From Bradyrhizobium sp. (GTDB taxonomy: Bacteria; Pseudomonadota; Alphaproteobacteria; Rhizobiales; Xanthobacteraceae), in NCBI GenBank assembly GCA_028290165.1, contig JAQGKJ010000389.1, forward strand, positions 1 through 8,206: DNA of 8,206 nt, in the 5' to 3' direction. Position 1 is the stretch's first letter. The number at the start of each line of letters is the position of its first letter. The position numbers were made by a program, and so were the translations under genes. Positions 6,731-8,206 of the stretch are shown here, in pieces. Below the pieces are notes generated by a model. It had not been told where the DNA came from. It was given only the letters and a program-made list of their open reading frames with translations, and made no database searches.

Positions 6731-6782
6731 ATCCCGCCCCGCTCGCTGCGCGAGCGACCCTCCCCCTCCAGGGGAGGGTGAA
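6731..6782 (-). repeat. ACCCTCCC-type extragenic palindrome, copy B (inverted relative to A)
   Basis: On the minus strand the core (6779 to 6755) matches 24 of 25 bases of copy A. Its stem is 9 bp: ACCCTCCCC pairs with the block at 6757-6765 around a 5-nt loop. The middle part is shorter than in A (CTCGC-GCA-GCGAG), and the distal end GCGGGGCGGGATGA corresponds to that of A. It lies 18 bp from the start of the DUF559 remnant and 38 bp past the GlsB-type gene stop, where it could act as a terminator. Confidence 0.75.
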
Positions 6783-6820
6783 CGCGTCCTGTTCTAAAGC
6801 AACGGCTCACTGTGGAAAGC

Positions 6821-7090
6821 CTAGAACCGCCCGCCGGTTCGAACCAGCCGCACGATCAAGAGCAGCACGATGGCGCCGATCGCGGAATAGATGATCTCCG
6901 ATACCAGGCCGGTACCGAGATGGACGCCGAGCTTCGGAAACAGATAACTGGCGACCAGCGCGCCGGCGATACCGACGAGAATATCCCCGATGATGCCAAA
7001 GCCGGTGCCGCGCACGATCTTTCCGGCCAGCCAGCCCGCGATCAGGCCGACGAATAAAATAACGAGAAGACTTTCATTGGACATTTGCAT
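6821..7090 (-). CDS. GlsB/YeaQ/YmgE-family small stress-associated membrane protein
   Basis: This 89-residue protein has three predicted membrane helices at about residues 7-23, 31-52 and 63-82, and ends in the basic RLVRTGGRF. The family pattern is clear: GLIAGWLAGKIVRGTGFGI, then GDILVGIAGALVASYLF. Members are small inner-membrane proteins often called transglycosylase-associated and often linked to stress; no enzymatic role is established. The start chosen is the ATG at 7088-7090, because a strong GGGGGGAG site lies 8 nt upstream and the protein then begins at normal family length. An in-frame ATG at 7174 would add 28 basic, non-hydrophobic residues not expected in the family, and another ATG at 7084 would remove only two. 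It is a single-gene unit between the peptide transporter gene and the DUF559 remnant. Confidence 0.88.
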   Translation of the reverse strand: MQMSNESLLVILFVGLIAGWLAGKIVRGTGFGIIGDILVGIAGALVASYLFPKLGVHLGTGLVSEIIYSAIGAIVLLLIVRLVRTGGRF

Positions 7091-7252
7091 AAAAACGACT
7101 CCCCCCTGTTTGCACGCGCCTGTCTTCGCGCCGCGTTTGAGCCTATCCATAATTGCCGGATGTGACGACTCCAATCTAGAGGGGCATTCTTCGATCGGAT
7201 TTTGTTGCTATGCGGAAGATGCGCCGAACGCTTCAATGGCCCCGTGCGCCCG
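7091..7252. other. Intergenic region upstream of the GlsB-type gene
   Basis: This 162-bp gap separates the end of the peptide-transporter ATPase from the GlsB-type start. Apart from the ribosome binding site I found no palindrome, repeat or convincing promoter. A TTGGAG and an AATTAT on the minus strand are only about 14 bp apart, too close for a normal sigma-70 promoter. No GGAAC stress box is present. Confidence 0.35.
7099..7106 (-). promoter_or_regulatory. Ribosome binding site of the GlsB-type gene
   Basis: On the minus strand this reads GGGGGGAG, ending 8 nt before the ATG at 7090. It decides the start against the longer reading frame from 7174. Confidence 0.6.
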
Positions 7253-8206
7253 CTATTGCGCGGCAACTAGCGTGCTGCGTTCAGCCAGGATGCACCTTGC
7301 GATCCGGTCCGGCCCGACCTGGACGTTGGGCGGCAGCGCCTCGAGGCAGCGGGCCTCCGTGAAACCGCAGCGCGGCGCGAACGAACAACTGGTCGGCGCC
7401 TTGTCGAGCGAGGGCGGCGTGCCCGGTATCGTTTCCAGCCGCTGGCCTCTTTTCGCTCCGTGCACGGTGGAGGCCAGCAGCCCGCGTGCGTAAGGGTGGA
7501 TCGGCGAGCGCACGATCTGGCTGAGCGTGCCCTGCTCGACGATCTGGCCGGCATACATCACGGCCACCCGGTCGCAGATTTCGATCGCAACCCCGATATC
7601 GTGGGTGACGAAGATGACGGACATGCCAAACTCGCGCTGCAATTCGCGCAGCAACAGCAGGATCTGGATCTGCACGGTGGCATCGAGCGCGGTGGTCGGC
7701 TCGTCCGCGAGCAGGATTTTTGGCTTGCAGGCCAGCGCCAGCGCGATCATCGCGCGCTGCCGCATGCCGCCGGACATCTCGTGCGGATACGCATCGAGCC
7801 TTCGTTTGGCGGAGGGAATGCGCACCACTTCCAGCATTTCCAGCGCGCGCGCTTTTCCCTCAGCCTGGCTTTTGCCCTCGTGGCGCATCACGGTTTCCGC
7901 GATCTGGCGGCCGATGGTGTAGACCGGATCGAGCGCGAGTGCGGGCTCCTGAAAAATCATCGAGACGGTCTGGCCGCGGAACGCCGACAGTCCTTCGTCA
8001 TCGAGCGCCAACACGTCGCGTCCCAGCACCCGAACGCTGCCCGAAATCTGCGTCCGCTTTTTCGGCAACAGCCGCATCAGCGCGCGCAAGGTGACGCTCT
8101 TGCCGGAACCGGACTCGCCGAGCAGCCCGAGCACTTCGCCCTCGCCAAGTGAAAAGCTGAGATCGTTGACGGCATGGACGGTGCGCTCGCCGGTGAAGCG
8201 AATGTT
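7253..8206 (-). CDS. Oligopeptide/dipeptide ABC transporter ATP-binding protein (OppD/DppD-like), N-terminus outside window
   Basis: The frame is open from the right edge to the TAG at 7253, giving 317 residues. The visible sequence starts in the first beta strands (NIRFTGERTVHAVNDLSF), so only a short N-terminal piece is missing. Walker A is GESGSGKS (30-37), the Q-loop glutamine is 86 in MIFQEP, the signature is MSGGMRQR (144-151), Walker B is LLADEP (165-170) and the H-loop histidine is 202 in VTHD. After about residue 228 comes the oligo/dipeptide-transporter C-terminal region, with cysteines at 274, 280, 287 and 305, the spacing seen in DppD-type subunits. It hydrolyses ATP to drive solute import at the inner membrane; peptide is the likely but unproven substrate. 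Partner genes (second ATPase, permeases, binding protein) would be expected to the right, outside the window, and none follows on the left, so this is probably the last gene of its operon or followed by a break. Confidence 0.92.
   Translation of the reverse strand, partial: NIRFTGERTVHAVNDLSFSLGEGEVLGLLGESGSGKSVTLRALMRLLPKKRTQISGSVRVLGRDVLALDDEGLSAFRGQTVSMIFQEPALALDPVYTIGRQIAETVMRHEGKSQAEGKARALEMLEVVRIPSAKRRLDAYPHEMSGGMRQRAMIALALACKPKILLADEPTTALDATVQIQILLLLRELQREFGMSVIFVTHDIGVAIEICDRVAVMYAGQIVEQGTLSQIVRSPIHPYARGLLASTVHGAKRGQRLETIPGTPPSLDKAPTSCSFAPRCGFTEARCLEALPPNVQVGPDRIARCILAERSTLVAAQ

Noticed and set aside
6319..6782. The inverted repeats as termini of a classical insertion sequence
   Set aside because: There is no transposase and no target-site duplication that I can see, and the copies are self-folding extragenic palindromes rather than simple terminal repeats.
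7091..7174. ATG at 7174 as the start of the GlsB-type gene
   Set aside because: The 28 extra residues are not family-like, and a strong ribosome binding site points to 7090.
8132..8134. GTG at 8134 as the start of the peptide-transporter ATPase
   Set aside because: The same frame stays open to the window edge and encodes the expected N-terminal strands upstream of Walker A.

Overview
The window looks like chromosomal DNA of a high-GC alphaproteobacterium of the Bradyrhizobium / Rhodopseudomonas group (Nitrobacteraceae). This is inferred from three things. The type I secretion pair is of the rhizobial PrsD/PrsE type. There is a small secreted protein resembling the DUF1236 family, which is common in Bradyrhizobium. 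Two kinds of extragenic palindrome typical of these genomes are present: a GTCGTCCCTGC-type and an ACCCTCCC-type. No database search was possible, so family names rest on motif recognition.

Layout, left to right. Positions 1-909 (+) hold the 3' end of a metallo-beta-lactamase-fold hydrolase, followed 6 bp later by a CinA-family gene; the two are probably cotranscribed. Positions 910-1062 are a convergent intergenic region filled by two inverted palindromic repeats that could terminate transcription from both sides. Positions 4118-1063 (-) are a two-gene type I secretion operon: an ABC permease/ATPase, then an HlyD-type adaptor, joined by an ATGA stop/start overlap. No TolC-type outer membrane gene and no recognisable RTX substrate is in view. 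Positions 5606-4335 (-) are an MFS exporter gene that reads more like an actinobacterial protein than its neighbours do. Positions 5834-6250 (+) are the DUF1236-like secreted protein with a glycine-zipper segment.

Positions 6319-6782 are the most unusual stretch. A broken DUF559 (Vsr-like nuclease fold) gene is tightly bracketed by two inverted copies of the ACCCTCCC-type palindrome. The gene has lost its central catalytic segment and is frameshifted at the same point. Positions 7090-6821 (-) encode a small GlsB/YeaQ/YmgE-type membrane protein. Positions 8206-7253 (-) are the 3' part of an oligopeptide/dipeptide ABC transporter ATPase whose start lies outside the window.

Most of the window is ordinary housekeeping and transport DNA. 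The parts worth a second look are the repeat-bracketed DUF559 remnant, the possibly transferred MFS gene, the non-canonical CinA loop and the orphan type I secretion pair. I see no tRNA, rRNA, CRISPR array or insertion sequence transposase. No gene-free stretch exceeds 300 bp.
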